Assembly (NCBI RefSeq): GCF_000312485.1 | Contig: NZ_HE997643.1 | Location: forward strand, 1,865,127 to 1,929,126 | Reading direction: 5' to 3' | Origin: Yersinia massiliensis CCUG 53443 | GTDB lineage: Bacteria; Pseudomonadota; Gammaproteobacteria; Enterobacterales; Enterobacteriaceae | DNA: 64,000 nt | Part shown: positions 1 to 8,418 of the stretch, piece by piece | Layout of the letters: each line of letters opens with the position of its first letter | Position numbering within the stretch: the stretch's first letter is position 1 | Made by a program: the position numbers and the translations under genes | Notes under the pieces: generated by a model | Databases searched by the model: none | The model's input: the letters and a program-made list of their open reading frames with translations, nothing else | Told to the model about the DNA's origin: nothing

Positions 1-160
1 CCGTTGGCTCCGTTGGCTCCGCAGGTTGTGATTCATCCAGCCGCTTTGCATAGCCTTTTTTCAGGAGTTCCCGTCCATGCTGCTCACCCGTTTCAAATTC
101 CTGACCGTGATCAAGAACGCTATAGCCGAAATAAATCTGCTTTAGTGCTATCAGTTTCAT
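1..160 (-). CDS. Small phage protein next to capsid gene, partial
   Basis: An open frame begins at an ATG at 158-160 (minus strand) with the protein starting MKLIALKQIYFGYSVLD and continues past the window edge. The visible 53 residues are charged and end in a Glu-Pro-Thr repeat (PAEPTEPT), produced by a 9-bp tandem DNA repeat at the very edge. It follows the capsid gene in the same direction. A small protein at this place in HK97-like phages is often a head-joining or decoration-associated protein, but I do not recognise the family with certainty. Confidence 0.6.
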   Translation of the reverse strand, partial: MKLIALKQIYFGYSVLDHGQEFETGEQHGRELLKKGYAKRLDESQPAEPTEPT

Positions 161-177
161 GATGTTATCTCTGATAA

Positions 178-195
178 AGCGGCCCGTAGGCCGCT
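178..195 (-). terminator. Hairpin between capsid gene and downstream gene
   Basis: A 7-bp GC-rich inverted repeat (AGCGGCC / GGCCGCT, 4-nt loop) lies between the capsid stop and the next gene. On the minus strand it is followed only by TTTAT, so it may be a weak terminator or an mRNA-stabilising hairpin. Confidence 0.4.
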
Positions 196-210
196 CAGTG
201 AAGGGAGTCA

Positions 211-1428
211 TTAGCCGCCGACAGGTGCAGGGACCGTAAACGCACCAGTAACAAACGCTTCAGGACGATACACCGCGAGTGCGAGACGTTCTTCGCAACG
301 GATAGTGATCATGTTTTTCTCGAAGTCGTCGGAGTTCTCAGTACTGATCACCACATTGGCATCTTCACGGTCGAAGATTTGAGCACCCGCATTAAATGCG
401 CCGGTCAGGAACTTACCTAAGAAAGCTGCAGCTTGAGTTTCCACAACTGGCAAGCCCCATAAGGTCGGTGTAGTCAATGCTGACGGATTACCCAAGATGT
501 AACGGCCCAATGTGTCTTTGGTCAGTTCGATCTTGGCCCAATCAATAAAGTGCAACACATGACCGGAAGCAGAGAAACGAGCCAACTGAGACTGCAGCAT
601 AGCCAGACGCAAGTCATCAATGCCGTTCTGTTGAGCAACTTCAAATGACGGATCGAATACTGATGCCTGCGGCATAATCCCTTCAAGATGAACACCGGTA
701 CCATCACCAAACAAGATTTCTTGCTCTTCGGCATATTTCAGGCCAAAGCGCATTTCAGTATCAATCGTTGATTGTAACTGTGAGAAATCATCAAGGATCT
801 GTTTCGCGGCTTTGAACAAGTGGGCAATCGTGCGAACAGGCGTGATTTTTTCACCGAACTGAATCTCGCTGTAAGGCTTTTGCGTACCTTCAGCGACGAC
901 CCGTGCATTATTGGTGAATCCGGTCTGCTGAACCCAATAAATGGTGCTGGATTGAGTACGACCCGGTGCAAGTAAATCACGAATAAACAGGCGCTGTTTA
1001 GGTGCAACATCGATACCCGGCAAACGATGCGGGGCCACAATTTGCCCCGGCACATCGACTGACAAGAGTGCCGCTTTCACCGGTATACTGATCCGCTGGC
1101 TGGCGGCTAGACCTGAGACAAAACCTTTTAACGCCTCGGCTGATACAACTTGCTGACCAATCGTCTCAACAGTCTGTACGGCATTATTCAATGGCATTTG
1201 GGCGACATGCTGCTCGAGTTCGCCCAAGGCCACTTTGAGGGTTTTCTCTGCGGCGGTCAGCGCGTTAAATTCTAACGCCATTTTGTCTACAGCTTCTTTA
1301 GTCGAGGCGGAGAGCTGACCCGCGTTTTTAGCTTCTGTCAGCGCTTCTTCTGCCTTGGCGTTAAACTTGCCAGTGGCCTCTTCCAGCGCTGCGGATACCT
1401 TTTTCAGTACATCATTTACATCAGACAT
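211..1428 (-). CDS. HK97-family major capsid protein
   Basis: This 405-residue protein builds the icosahedral head. Residues 1-80 are rich in Ala, Glu and Lys with heptad character, like the N-terminal scaffolding (delta) domain that HK97-type capsids use in place of a separate scaffold protein and that the head protease removes. The rest matches the phage_capsid fold, including the region around VQQTGFTNNARVVAEGTQKP that precedes the strand-rich core. The start has a good ribosome site (GGAG, 5 nt before ATG). It lies directly downstream of the ClpP-like protease and portal genes, the standard order of HK97-like head modules. Confidence 0.93.
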   Translation of the reverse strand: MSDVNDVLKKVSAALEEATGKFNAKAEEALTEAKNAGQLSASTKEAVDKMALEFNALTAAEKTLKVALGELEQHVAQMPLNNAVQTVETIGQQVVSAEALKGFVSGLAASQRISIPVKAALLSVDVPGQIVAPHRLPGIDVAPKQRLFIRDLLAPGRTQSSTIYWVQQTGFTNNARVVAEGTQKPYSEIQFGEKITPVRTIAHLFKAAKQILDDFSQLQSTIDTEMRFGLKYAEEQEILFGDGTGVHLEGIMPQASVFDPSFEVAQQNGIDDLRLAMLQSQLARFSASGHVLHFIDWAKIELTKDTLGRYILGNPSALTTPTLWGLPVVETQAAAFLGKFLTGAFNAGAQIFDREDANVVISTENSDDFEKNMITIRCEERLALAVYRPEAFVTGAFTVPAPVGG

Positions 1429-1440
1429 ATATTCTCCAGA

Positions 1441-2298
1441 TTATTGGCACGCCGCTTTCAGTCCGCTTAATGCAGACTCGAAGCTAGCTAAAGTTTCAGT
1501 ATTGATTTCAGTGGTAGCGCTTGGCGTACCGGAAGGAGTAACAGCAGCGCCCGGCATGCTGTCGGTTAGGGCTTTAAGTAACTTTCGGCGCTCGGAGCGC
1601 GGGGTATTGGCTTTCGCCAGCAGCGCATCGAGTTTGCGAATCGCTGCTGACGGGCTTTGGTCGTCATTCGCAATTTCGTCAGCAGATAACAAACTATCCG
1701 CGAAACCTTTTTCGACGGCATCACTACCCGCAATGTAGGTTTCATTGTCCATCATGGCCGCAATATCAACCGCTGGGAGGCCGGTACGAGCTGAATAGAT
1801 ATCACCCATCGCCCGATCAAAAGGCTCTATATCGATGGCTGCTTTCGCCAGATCGTGGCGGTTGCCCATCATGACAATCCAACAGTTGTGGATCATCAGA
1901 AACGCGCCGCGCCCGACCTGAATCTCATCACCAGCCATGGCAATAATAGAAGCTGCTGAGGCGGCAATCCCCAGCACTTTTACCGTGACTTTGCCGCTGT
2001 ATTCGCGCAGCAGGTTATAGATAGCCAGTCCCTCGAACATGTCACCACCAGGCGAGTTAATGTTAACCGTCACATCCTCGCCGCCCATCGACCGCAATGC
2101 GGCGGCAATGCGTTTGGTGCTAACCCCCTCGCCCCAGTAGTCCTGTCCGATCACGTCAAAGATTGAAATGCTGTTCTCGCCTGTCGCAGCGGCTTTTAAC
2201 CCACCGTTCCAGCGCTCTACCGCACTTGGCGAAACCTCACAGGAAACACCCGCGCACGGGCGTCCCACCGGCGCTGCCGGAAGGCTTTTAATTGTCAT
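1441..2298 (-). CDS. ClpP-like head maturation protease
   Basis: This 285-residue S14/ClpP-type peptidase is predicted to cleave the capsid scaffold domain during prohead maturation. Family hallmarks are visible: the INSPGGDMFEG oxyanion loop (about residues 80-90), a serine within IAASAAS (about 111-117) and the histidine of MIHN (about 137). The C-terminal ~80 residues are Ala/Ser/Thr-rich and look flexible. It may also have an internal scaffold role, as in related phages. It sits between the portal and capsid genes, with an AGGAG ribosome site before the ATG. Confidence 0.93.
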   Translation of the reverse strand: MTIKSLPAAPVGRPCAGVSCEVSPSAVERWNGGLKAAATGENSISIFDVIGQDYWGEGVSTKRIAAALRSMGGEDVTVNINSPGGDMFEGLAIYNLLREYSGKVTVKVLGIAASAASIIAMAGDEIQVGRGAFLMIHNCWIVMMGNRHDLAKAAIDIEPFDRAMGDIYSARTGLPAVDIAAMMDNETYIAGSDAVEKGFADSLLSADEIANDDQSPSAAIRKLDALLAKANTPRSERRKLLKALTDSMPGAAVTPSGTPSATTEINTETLASFESALSGLKAACQ

Positions 2299-2310
2299 TA
2301 GGCTTTACTC

Positions 2311-3615
2311 CTAGGCGGCTTGTTTTAGCGGTGACTGTTCAAGCGGGATGTCAGGGAACAGATATCCGTGAAGCTCAGTAATGGCTTTCGCTTTAACAAC
2401 AGCGTTATGTGATTTCAGGTCTTCAAGTGCAACAAGGTTAAGTTGCACGGTATAGATATCGCCGCCCGGTATCGGAGGCAGATTTTCAAGGCGGCGAACA
2501 TCGTTGCGGTTCATCCAGCCATTTTGCAATGCTGTGGTGTAGTATGCAGAGCGTCCTGCACTGTCGGCACGCAATAGACCTTCAACAGAAAACTCCGCAA
2601 AGTAATCCTCATCACCCGCCAGCAGGCAGCGCGCAATCTCTTGCTCAATATTAACCAGTAGTGGACGAAGCGTATTGCTCAGGAAAAGGAGGTTCATTCC
2701 CTCAACGCTAGAAGCCCAACTGCTTTGCTTGGTCATATGGCCCACCATAAATGGCGGCACCCTGAACCAGCGGCAAATCTCTTCGATACTGAATGCCCGA
2801 CTCTCCAGCATCTGAGCGTCTTCTGGATTCATGGTCACGCTGTGGTACGTGAGATCGGCTTCAAGTACCATGGTTTTACCGGCATTTTTTGAGCCGGTGA
2901 ATGCCGTCATGCTGCTACGCAGTTTTTCTCTCTGGGCTGTTGTTAGCGCGGTTTTACTGGTCAAAAAACCCGAGTTTTGCATACCATTTTCAAATACTTT
3001 CGCTGCCGACTCTTCGATCGCCATGGCTGAACCAAACACGTCTCGACCGGTATTCATCGGCATTAACCCACACATACCATCCAGACCAAATCCCCGAATG
3101 TGCATCATGGTTTTGACCGGTATCACCCGCTTCTTACCGTTCTCGGTATAGGTGTACTCGAGTTGGCCGTTATCAAGGCGCTTAACCACCATATTCTGTG
3201 GCAGTAACGGAATAAGAGAAACTACGCGATTACCAATCATTCTCTTTTCTATGAACGCATTTCCCCGCAAACAGATACTGGCCACCAGCATCAACATAAA
3301 GCGCGAGGGGGTCATTTCTGAGTTGGGGCTACGGCATAGCACCGGATAAAGTGGGTGATCGGTTGCTGTGCCTCGGGAGCCGTCCGGCATCCGCTTATAC
3401 AATTTCAGAGGAAGAGTCGAAACTGACTCACTGATAAGTCGGACACATGCCCAGGCTGCGGCCAACTGAATCACTTTATCCGCCGTGACCACCTTACCGC
3501 TGCTGCTGGTGCCAAACCACTCCTGAAAGAAAGTGCCAGTAGTGAGGCTAATTGGCACACCAAGCCAGTTAAGGAGCGCGCTTTTAACGCGCCCCGGATG
3601 TTTATTTCGTGCCAT
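2311..3615 (-). CDS. Phage portal protein (HK97 family)
   Basis: This 434-residue protein forms the dodecameric ring at the head vertex through which DNA is packaged. The sequence resembles lambdoid HK97-type portals: an N-terminal AWACVRLISESVSTLPLKLY segment, the IEEICRWFRVPPFMVG motif near the middle, and an ENLPPIPGGD-like segment near the C terminus that is typical of the family. Its ATG overlaps the stop of the large terminase gene (TAATG), so the two are translationally coupled. Length is normal for the family. Confidence 0.95.
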   Translation of the reverse strand: MARNKHPGRVKSALLNWLGVPISLTTGTFFQEWFGTSSSGKVVTADKVIQLAAAWACVRLISESVSTLPLKLYKRMPDGSRGTATDHPLYPVLCRSPNSEMTPSRFMLMLVASICLRGNAFIEKRMIGNRVVSLIPLLPQNMVVKRLDNGQLEYTYTENGKKRVIPVKTMMHIRGFGLDGMCGLMPMNTGRDVFGSAMAIEESAAKVFENGMQNSGFLTSKTALTTAQREKLRSSMTAFTGSKNAGKTMVLEADLTYHSVTMNPEDAQMLESRAFSIEEICRWFRVPPFMVGHMTKQSSWASSVEGMNLLFLSNTLRPLLVNIEQEIARCLLAGDEDYFAEFSVEGLLRADSAGRSAYYTTALQNGWMNRNDVRRLENLPPIPGGDIYTVQLNLVALEDLKSHNAVVKAKAITELHGYLFPDIPLEQSPLKQAA

Positions 3616-5360
3616 TAGATACCTACTATGATTGGGTTATCAAAGAAACCATCCAGATCGCCCTCCTCCTCAATATCGGCATCTTCAGCAGCGCCGATTG
3701 CCATTGCAGAAGCAACCACGCCATCAATGCGGCCGGTGCTTTTCTTCTTGGCAAAGATACGGTTATCTTTCTGGTCTGCTTCGAGTACCGCCGAGGCTGC
3801 ATTCCAGCGCAGACAAGGGTTACGCTTGATAATCAACTCTTTGTTATTGAGTTTTTCCTCAAACAGTTCAATTGAGCGCGGCATCCATAAGCCGGATTCC
3901 TGTGCTTTGTAATAGCCCTGCCCATGGGGTACCAAAACGACACTGACCGAGTTGCTTTCCAGTTCAGGCTCAAGGTATTTGATGCGGTATTGGTCAAAAG
4001 CGATGCATTTGATATCAAACATGGCTGTTAGCTCACCGATTCTGTGGGCAACAAAACCATAATTCACAGCCTTACCTGGAGGCGCGTGGATAAAGCCAGC
4101 CTTTAACCATTTATCGTAAGGCACTCGGTCGGTTTTGGCCCGCTCGAGCAAACTGTCTTTAGGTGTCCAGAACTCGACAAACAACTTGTTATGCTTGGGG
4201 AAAAAGAGCGCCAGCGAGGTTAAGTCGCGGGAGCCAGACAAATCGAGTCCGCCATAGCATTCCTCTCCCGCCAGTTCCTCAATATCGAATTCGTCTTCAC
4301 AGTCCATCCAGGTATCACCGCCGATCCACGGCGTAGCTGATTCCACCCATTCGCAAAAGTTGAGGCGACGCACGATGCTTTCTTTTGCTGGCATACCTCG
4401 GGCAGCGGTAACCTGTTCGCGTAGGTATTTAAGTTCAAAGGTCTGGCCCAGCGAGGGGTTAGCTTTGCCCCAGCAAGATTCGTCTTTAAATGGGTCGTCG
4501 CCCTCATCCAGTGAACAGATGAAACTAAAGAAGCTGTCATCTTCCAAATCACCGTTAGCAACTTTTCTGCCATATTCGTGATAGTCATAGCAAACGCTGG
4601 TCTTATCATGGCCGCTGTTGGTGATCAGAAATATCAGAGCCTGACGCCGCCCTTTTGTCCCGGCCCGCATCATTTCAACGACGGTGTTGTTCTTGTGTTC
4701 GTGCACTTCGTCAATTAGCGCACAGTGGGGACGTGGACCTGATTGTCCATCATCAGAACTGATAGGCCGGAAGAATGAGCCGTTTTGCAAAAAAGCCAGA
4801 TTCCACTCTTTCCCTGCTCCACCTGACGGCTCTATTCGTTGAGATAGCGCCGGTGACTGTTTAACCATCGCTACCGCATCACGAAACAGGATCATAGCCT
4901 GGTCTTTTTTAGTCGCCGCTGCATAGACCTCTGCGCGAGGCTCTTTGTCTGCAACCATGCAGTACAACCCGACACCGCCCGCCAAGGGTGATTTTCCAGA
5001 ACCCTTACCAGATTCAACGTACACCATGCGAAAGCGGCGGGTGCCATCACTGGATTTCCAGCCGAATATCGAACCAACAACAAAGCATTGCCAGGACAGC
5101 AAAATAAAGGGTTTACCCTCATGCTCACCGCCGTTCAACTTCAATATTTTGGCGAAAAAGTCCATCGCTCGACTTGCTGACTCCACATCCCACACCAACC
5201 CTCTTGCTGGGCCAAACTCCAGATCACGCAAATGCCGGGCGCAAGAGTGACGAATATCGGGGCCAGCAAGAATGGTTCCTGCTGTTACATCCATTGCATA
5301 TTGCGTTGCAGGGTCAACCGAAGAACTGGGCGAGCGGGTCTTCTTCTTTTTCTCCGCCAT
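3615..5360 (-). CDS. Terminase large subunit
   Basis: This ATPase-nuclease of about 581 residues translocates and cuts DNA at the portal. Walker A is ESGKGSGKS (about residues 116-124), Walker B is ALIDEVHEH (about 214-222), and a nuclease-type acidic segment follows at YGGLDLSGSRDLTS. I placed the start at ATG 5360 because AAGGTG lies 7-8 nt upstream of it. The in-frame ATG two codons earlier is too close to that ribosome site. It overlaps the 3' end of the small-subunit gene by about 47 bp in another frame and is coupled to the portal gene downstream. Confidence 0.95.
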   Translation of the reverse strand: MAEKKKKTRSPSSSVDPATQYAMDVTAGTILAGPDIRHSCARHLRDLEFGPARGLVWDVESASRAMDFFAKILKLNGGEHEGKPFILLSWQCFVVGSIFGWKSSDGTRRFRMVYVESGKGSGKSPLAGGVGLYCMVADKEPRAEVYAAATKKDQAMILFRDAVAMVKQSPALSQRIEPSGGAGKEWNLAFLQNGSFFRPISSDDGQSGPRPHCALIDEVHEHKNNTVVEMMRAGTKGRRQALIFLITNSGHDKTSVCYDYHEYGRKVANGDLEDDSFFSFICSLDEGDDPFKDESCWGKANPSLGQTFELKYLREQVTAARGMPAKESIVRRLNFCEWVESATPWIGGDTWMDCEDEFDIEELAGEECYGGLDLSGSRDLTSLALFFPKHNKLFVEFWTPKDSLLERAKTDRVPYDKWLKAGFIHAPPGKAVNYGFVAHRIGELTAMFDIKCIAFDQYRIKYLEPELESNSVSVVLVPHGQGYYKAQESGLWMPRSIELFEEKLNNKELIIKRNPCLRWNAASAVLEADQKDNRIFAKKKSTGRIDGVVASAMAIGAAEDADIEEEGDLDGFFDNPIIVGI

Positions 5361-5781
5361 TAACATTCACCTTTGATCTCGCGGCTGGGGTAAGTCCGAA
5401 TTCAATTAAGTAACCTTTGAAGCGGCGATCCGCATCGGCAAGCTGCCCTACGGCGGGATGTCCTTTAATAAGAAAATCCCCCATCTGGGTTTTGGTTGTG
5501 TAGGTATTACCCTCATCAAGAACTTGCTGGCGCAACCGAAGTATTTCCGCATACAGATCACAAAGGCGTTCCAGTGCCATGGTATCGGCAACGGTCAACA
5601 CACCCATCTGATCCAGGAGTAAAGTCAGCCGCCCCCAAGCCGCCTTGCCCCAATCAGTTAAATGAGAGGGAGGGCTTGGAATTTCTCGAGCTGGTTGAGG
5701 TTCATTCTTATTCAGTGGGCGCTTGCCCGGATTACCGGTGACCACCTTCAAGTGGGTCGGTTTTGGTCGGCGTCCAGCCAT
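5314..5781 (-). CDS. Terminase small subunit (P27 family)
   Basis: This 155-residue DNA-recognition subunit of the packaging motor begins MAGRRPKPTHLKVVTGNPGK, the characteristic opening of P27-family small terminases (basic N-terminal motif with GNPGKRPLN). A longer frame upstream lacks family similarity, so the start at 5781 is preferred. The order HNH - terS - terL - portal is the usual HK97-type packaging block. Confidence 0.9.
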   Translation of the reverse strand: MAGRRPKPTHLKVVTGNPGKRPLNKNEPQPAREIPSPPSHLTDWGKAAWGRLTLLLDQMGVLTVADTMALERLCDLYAEILRLRQQVLDEGNTYTTKTQMGDFLIKGHPAVGQLADADRRFKGYLIEFGLTPAARSKVNVNGGEKEEDPLAQFFG

Positions 5782-5922
5782 GGAAAACCTCCCAAAAAAA
5801 GTTTTCAATTCGCGGTTGTGCACAGAAATGACGATGATAGGTCTTTGGGGATCAAAGCCCTGAACTTTCACCCCACCCTCCCCCTTGAGAGTCATTCTCA
5901 TTTGAGGTGATGGGATTCATTA

Positions 5923-6261
5923 TCATTTTTTCCAGTGTGAGTTAGGATCAATCGGCATGCCATCATCGGTACAACCCGTTACATGGCCGCTTTTCTCTTG
6001 CCGTTGCTTCGTTGAGCTATGGTGTGGGGTGCATAATGATTGCCAGTTCTTTCTATCCCAGAATAGTTTCTGAGCCTTGGCTATCTGCACTGTGTTACCT
6101 GACATCAAGGCTTCTTTGAGTCGATGCGGTTCGATGTGGTCAACGACTGTTGCGGCTTCTATCCGTCCCTGTTGTTGGCACATCACACACAGGGGATTAA
6201 CACGTAGGAAAGAGGCCCGAGCCTTAGCCCATCGGCTACCGTATACCCTTGGCTCTTTCAT
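5923..6261 (-). CDS. HNH endonuclease
   Basis: This 112-residue HNH nuclease has a CVMC zinc knuckle (about residues 25-28), the DHIEPHRL core with the catalytic His, and a C-terminal NWQSLCTPHHSSTK segment supplying the second CxxH-type ligand pair. Phage HNH proteins located just upstream of the terminase genes assist cohesive-end cleavage by the terminase in HK97-like phages. That role is inferred from position. A ribosome site AGGT lies 6 nt upstream of the ATG. Confidence 0.9.
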   Translation of the reverse strand: MKEPRVYGSRWAKARASFLRVNPLCVMCQQQGRIEAATVVDHIEPHRLKEALMSGNTVQIAKAQKLFWDRKNWQSLCTPHHSSTKQRQEKSGHVTGCTDDGMPIDPNSHWKK

Positions 6262-6264
6262 GGG

Positions 6265-6981
6265 TTACCTGATGAATGAGTCGCGTGAGCTGAGTCGGCT
6301 GATACTTTCCTCTAATGCCCGAATATTCTTATACAAAACAGCAAAGTCTTGTTCACGCTGATAGTTAACCTGCTCAACCAGATGCCGAGTATCAGTGGCA
6401 TTAGTGATGATGGCAGCAACCTTATCCTGAAGCTCCTTGATGGAAGCCAGCGAGGGTTCAACCTTTGAGGCTGTAACAGTTCCACCCAATATGAAGCTAT
6501 CAATATGAATGCCAGCACGGAGCGAGTATGTTTTGCTGTTACCGACATAGCCGCCAGTGGGAACTGCATTAAGGATTTCACTAGCATCAGAGCTAGCCTT
6601 GCCCGTTACTGTGTCGCTGCGGAAGATTTCCTTACCATCGTTATCATAGAAGCGCACATGGCATTCAATACTTTGACCGGCCGCTAACCCATTAATTAAA
6701 TAGCTCTGCTGTGAGCTCGATACAGGCCAGCTGCACGTCTCCACTGTTTCATCACCACGGCGGCATTTACTGTATACGCGAACCCTTGCAGCCCCAACCC
6801 ACCACTCACTCCAGCTAACAACAACACCAAACGGCGCAGGCTCAACACTAATGGATATGAGTGATCTGGGCTTGCTCTTCGGCGTTAACTGCTTTTGTAG
6901 ATCAACAGCTCGCTCCAACTTAGTAATCAAGCTATCTATTGGTGCTGTATCAACGTTAACTTTAATCTCAATCGTATTCAT
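6265..6981 (-). CDS. Phage protein with fibronectin-III-like segment, tail-fibre-like
   Basis: This 238-residue protein has no assignment I can make with confidence. Residues 1-40 form a charged leader. Residues about 45-125 look like a fibronectin type III sandwich (PFGVVVSWSEWW ... SYLINGLAAGQSIECHVRFYDNDG). The phrase GKASSDASEIL resembles the segment after the FN3 repeats in tail-tip host-specificity proteins of the lambda J type. The C-terminal ~60 residues are helical with coiled-coil periodicity. It lies between the HNH gene and the lysis-side genes rather than with tail genes, so it may be a displaced tail-tip fragment or a moron. AGGAA precedes the ATG by 8 nt. Confidence 0.6.
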   Translation of the reverse strand: MNTIEIKVNVDTAPIDSLITKLERAVDLQKQLTPKSKPRSLISISVEPAPFGVVVSWSEWWVGAARVRVYSKCRRGDETVETCSWPVSSSQQSYLINGLAAGQSIECHVRFYDNDGKEIFRSDTVTGKASSDASEILNAVPTGGYVGNSKTYSLRAGIHIDSFILGGTVTASKVEPSLASIKELQDKVAAIITNATDTRHLVEQVNYQREQDFAVLYKNIRALEESISRLSSRDSFIR

Positions 6982-7215
6982 TTAGAGTTTCCTGCTGGTT
7001 GGTTTGTGGGTTTTTGATTAAAACCTGGTGATTTTTGACACCAGAGAAATTTCATCCAGCGTGTTTGTGCTGTTTTTCTCGCTGGCCAATCGCCGATTTC
7101 AGAATTAAATAAAATGCCACCAGCCTGTTAATGCTCAGGGTGAGCGGTGGGAAACAGGTGATAGCATTGCTTATCGTGCATTATCGATGGCACTCAATAA
7201 ATGCCATCTGTAATG

Positions 7216-7419
7216 CTATTGACTGCGGGTCATATGCCGGTACTGAGATACTGTCTTGCCGTTACTATTCATAACGTATGCAACATCATTAGGATGCAGA
7301 ACGATATTTCTCTCCAACCCGGCAACCGATATTGATTGTTGATTAGGGTTAAACCCAACACTTAAACCACAATGAATCTCTTCACCGCCATTGGGTGACA
7401 TTACTTTTACTGTAAGCAT
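7216..7419 (-). CDS. Small conserved-looking phage protein, unknown function
   Basis: This 67-residue protein begins MLTVKVMSPNGGEEIH. The start is fixed by a strong AGGAG 7 nt before ATG 7419. The in-frame extension upstream has no ribosome site. It has no motifs I recognise and is predicted to be soluble, mostly strand. It may lie in the same late transcript as the genes around it, although a terminator-like hairpin lies just upstream. Confidence 0.6.
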   Translation of the reverse strand: MLTVKVMSPNGGEEIHCGLSVGFNPNQQSISVAGLERNIVLHPNDVAYVMNSNGKTVSQYRHMTRSQ

Positions 7420-7443
7420 ACTTATTCTCCTGCTTCTGGTAAT

Positions 7444-7468
7444 AAAAAAGGCCACCGAAGTGACCTTT
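7444..7468 (-). terminator. Rho-independent terminator
   Basis: On the minus strand an AAAGGTCAC / GTGGCCTTT stem with a UUCG loop is followed by six T. It lies just after the small Cys/His-rich gene at 7489-7695. Confidence 0.7.
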
Positions 7469-7488
7469 AGGATTAAGATTTAATCTTT

Positions 7489-7695
7489 TTACGATGTGTG
7501 GCAAAACCTACTGCAGTAATAGCAGCCATTTGCCTTATACCCCTGACGCTTTGCTTCACTTACAGCGGACGTGCAAGTATCAAATGAACCCAAATACACT
7601 CTATTTAAAATCGTAGGTAAATAATTACATGTCTCTGTATGTACTTCATTATCGCCATTGTCTTGCTTATTTTTGTTCACATAATACTTAGTCAT
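7489..7695 (-). CDS. Small Cys/His-rich phage protein
   Basis: This 68-residue protein starts MTKYYVNKNKQDNGDNEVH. The spaced residues HTETC, a mid-protein Cys, GCYYC and CHTS look like metal ligands. Short proteins with the pattern YVNKN...G..EVH...C ... GCYYC...CHT are widespread in enterobacterial phages and genomes but have no established function that I know of. A terminator follows it, so it may be a separately expressed moron. Confidence 0.65.
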   Translation of the reverse strand: MTKYYVNKNKQDNGDNEVHTETCNYLPTILNRVYLGSFDTCTSAVSEAKRQGYKANGCYYCSRFCHTS

Positions 7696-7798
7696 TATTA
7701 TTAATTCCCATCAGGTATGCTGACTATTCAGCAGTTTCAATACTGCCAGATGGGTTGATACAAGAGACAATCAGATGAAAGTTATTTGATCAATATCA

Positions 7799-8326
7799 TT
7801 AATTATATTGAAGCTTGGTGCTGTTAATGATTCGCCGGTCGTCAGTGACAACCTTTTGCAGCGCGGTGACCTTCTCGACTAGCTTATCGGCTCGTTCAGC
7901 GATTGAAATAAGAAATCCGACATCTGCGTCTGAAAATCCGCAATCTCTGGCTGCATCAGTGAGCTGTCCACTGGCGGGAGTAACGGACATATCCCCAACT
8001 GAAGCGGAGAGACACTCGAAGCGCTTTTGCAGCCTGATATTGCCAGCGCGATAAGCAGCAATAGTGCCTTTTGCTTTGTTCTCAGCATCTGCTACCCCTT
8101 GTTGATATGCTTTTAATCCGGCTGATTGCGCGGCTTGAAGTTGAGCCTCTTTCTCGTCAGCACTCTTTTTAGCGGCTTTTTCTGCTTCTAGGTCTGACTT
8201 ATCACGCCTAGCCCATTCAAGTGACCATTCCGAATCTTTACTATCGCTGCCCCACTTATGGCCACCAGCGATGCAAATAGCAGCGATTACCAGCACTGCG
8301 ATCAGTATTGCCGTTACCTTATTCAT
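7799..8326 (-). CDS. Rz-like i-spanin
   Basis: This 175-residue inner-membrane spanin subunit helps fuse inner and outer membranes in the last step of lysis. One N-terminal membrane segment (VTAILIAVLVIAAICIA) is followed by a long Lys/Glu/Ala-rich coiled coil (about residues 30-110) in the periplasm, the type II architecture of lambda Rz. The start at 8326 overlaps the stop of the preceding 31-residue gene. It contains the Rz1 gene in another frame. Its place after the endolysin is standard. Confidence 0.88.
   Translation of the reverse strand: MNKVTAILIAVLVIAAICIAGGHKWGSDSKDSEWSLEWARRDKSDLEAEKAAKKSADEKEAQLQAAQSAGLKAYQQGVADAENKAKGTIAAYRAGNIRLQKRFECLSASVGDMSVTPASGQLTDAARDCGFSDADVGFLISIAERADKLVEKVTALQKVVTDDRRIINSTKLQYN
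7879..8088 (-). CDS. Rz1-like o-spanin lipoprotein embedded in Rz
   Basis: This 69-residue outer-membrane lipoprotein is encoded wholly inside the Rz gene in another frame. The signal peptide MLRTKQKALLLLIALAISGC ends in an ISGC lipobox, so the mature protein would start at Cys20. As in other Rz1 proteins the mature part is short and contains a Pro/Leu patch (CPLLPPVDSS). It would pair with the Rz C terminus. The frame, position, lipobox and size together make this a confident call. Confidence 0.85.
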   Translation of the reverse strand: MLRTKQKALLLLIALAISGCKSASSVSPLQLGICPLLPPVDSSLMQPEIADFQTQMSDFLFQSLNEPIS

Positions 8327-8418
8327 GATGTGAGTATCCCGACCACAAAAAACCACCACCATTGCGGAATGCCATAAAATACCAACACAGCAGCGGCGAT
8401 AAAGCAGATAGCACTCAT
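8323..8418 (-). CDS. 31-residue membrane protein between endolysin and Rz
   Basis: A tiny frame reads MSAICFIAAAVLVFYGIPQW and continues WWFFVVGILTS. It is almost entirely hydrophobic with a Trp-rich centre (PQWWWFF), so it is probably a single or hairpin membrane segment. Its ATG overlaps the endolysin stop and its TGA overlaps the Rz ATG (both ATGA), and AGGTGA lies upstream. This double translational coupling is the main evidence that it is real. A role in lysis control (antiholin or spanin-associated) is a guess from position. Confidence 0.65.
   Translation of the reverse strand: MSAICFIAAAVLVFYGIPQWWWFFVVGILTS

Noticed and set aside
4945..5250. 101-codon plus-strand frame opposite the large terminase gene
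   Set aside because: Antisense to the conserved ATPase region, with no ribosome site or recognisable domain.
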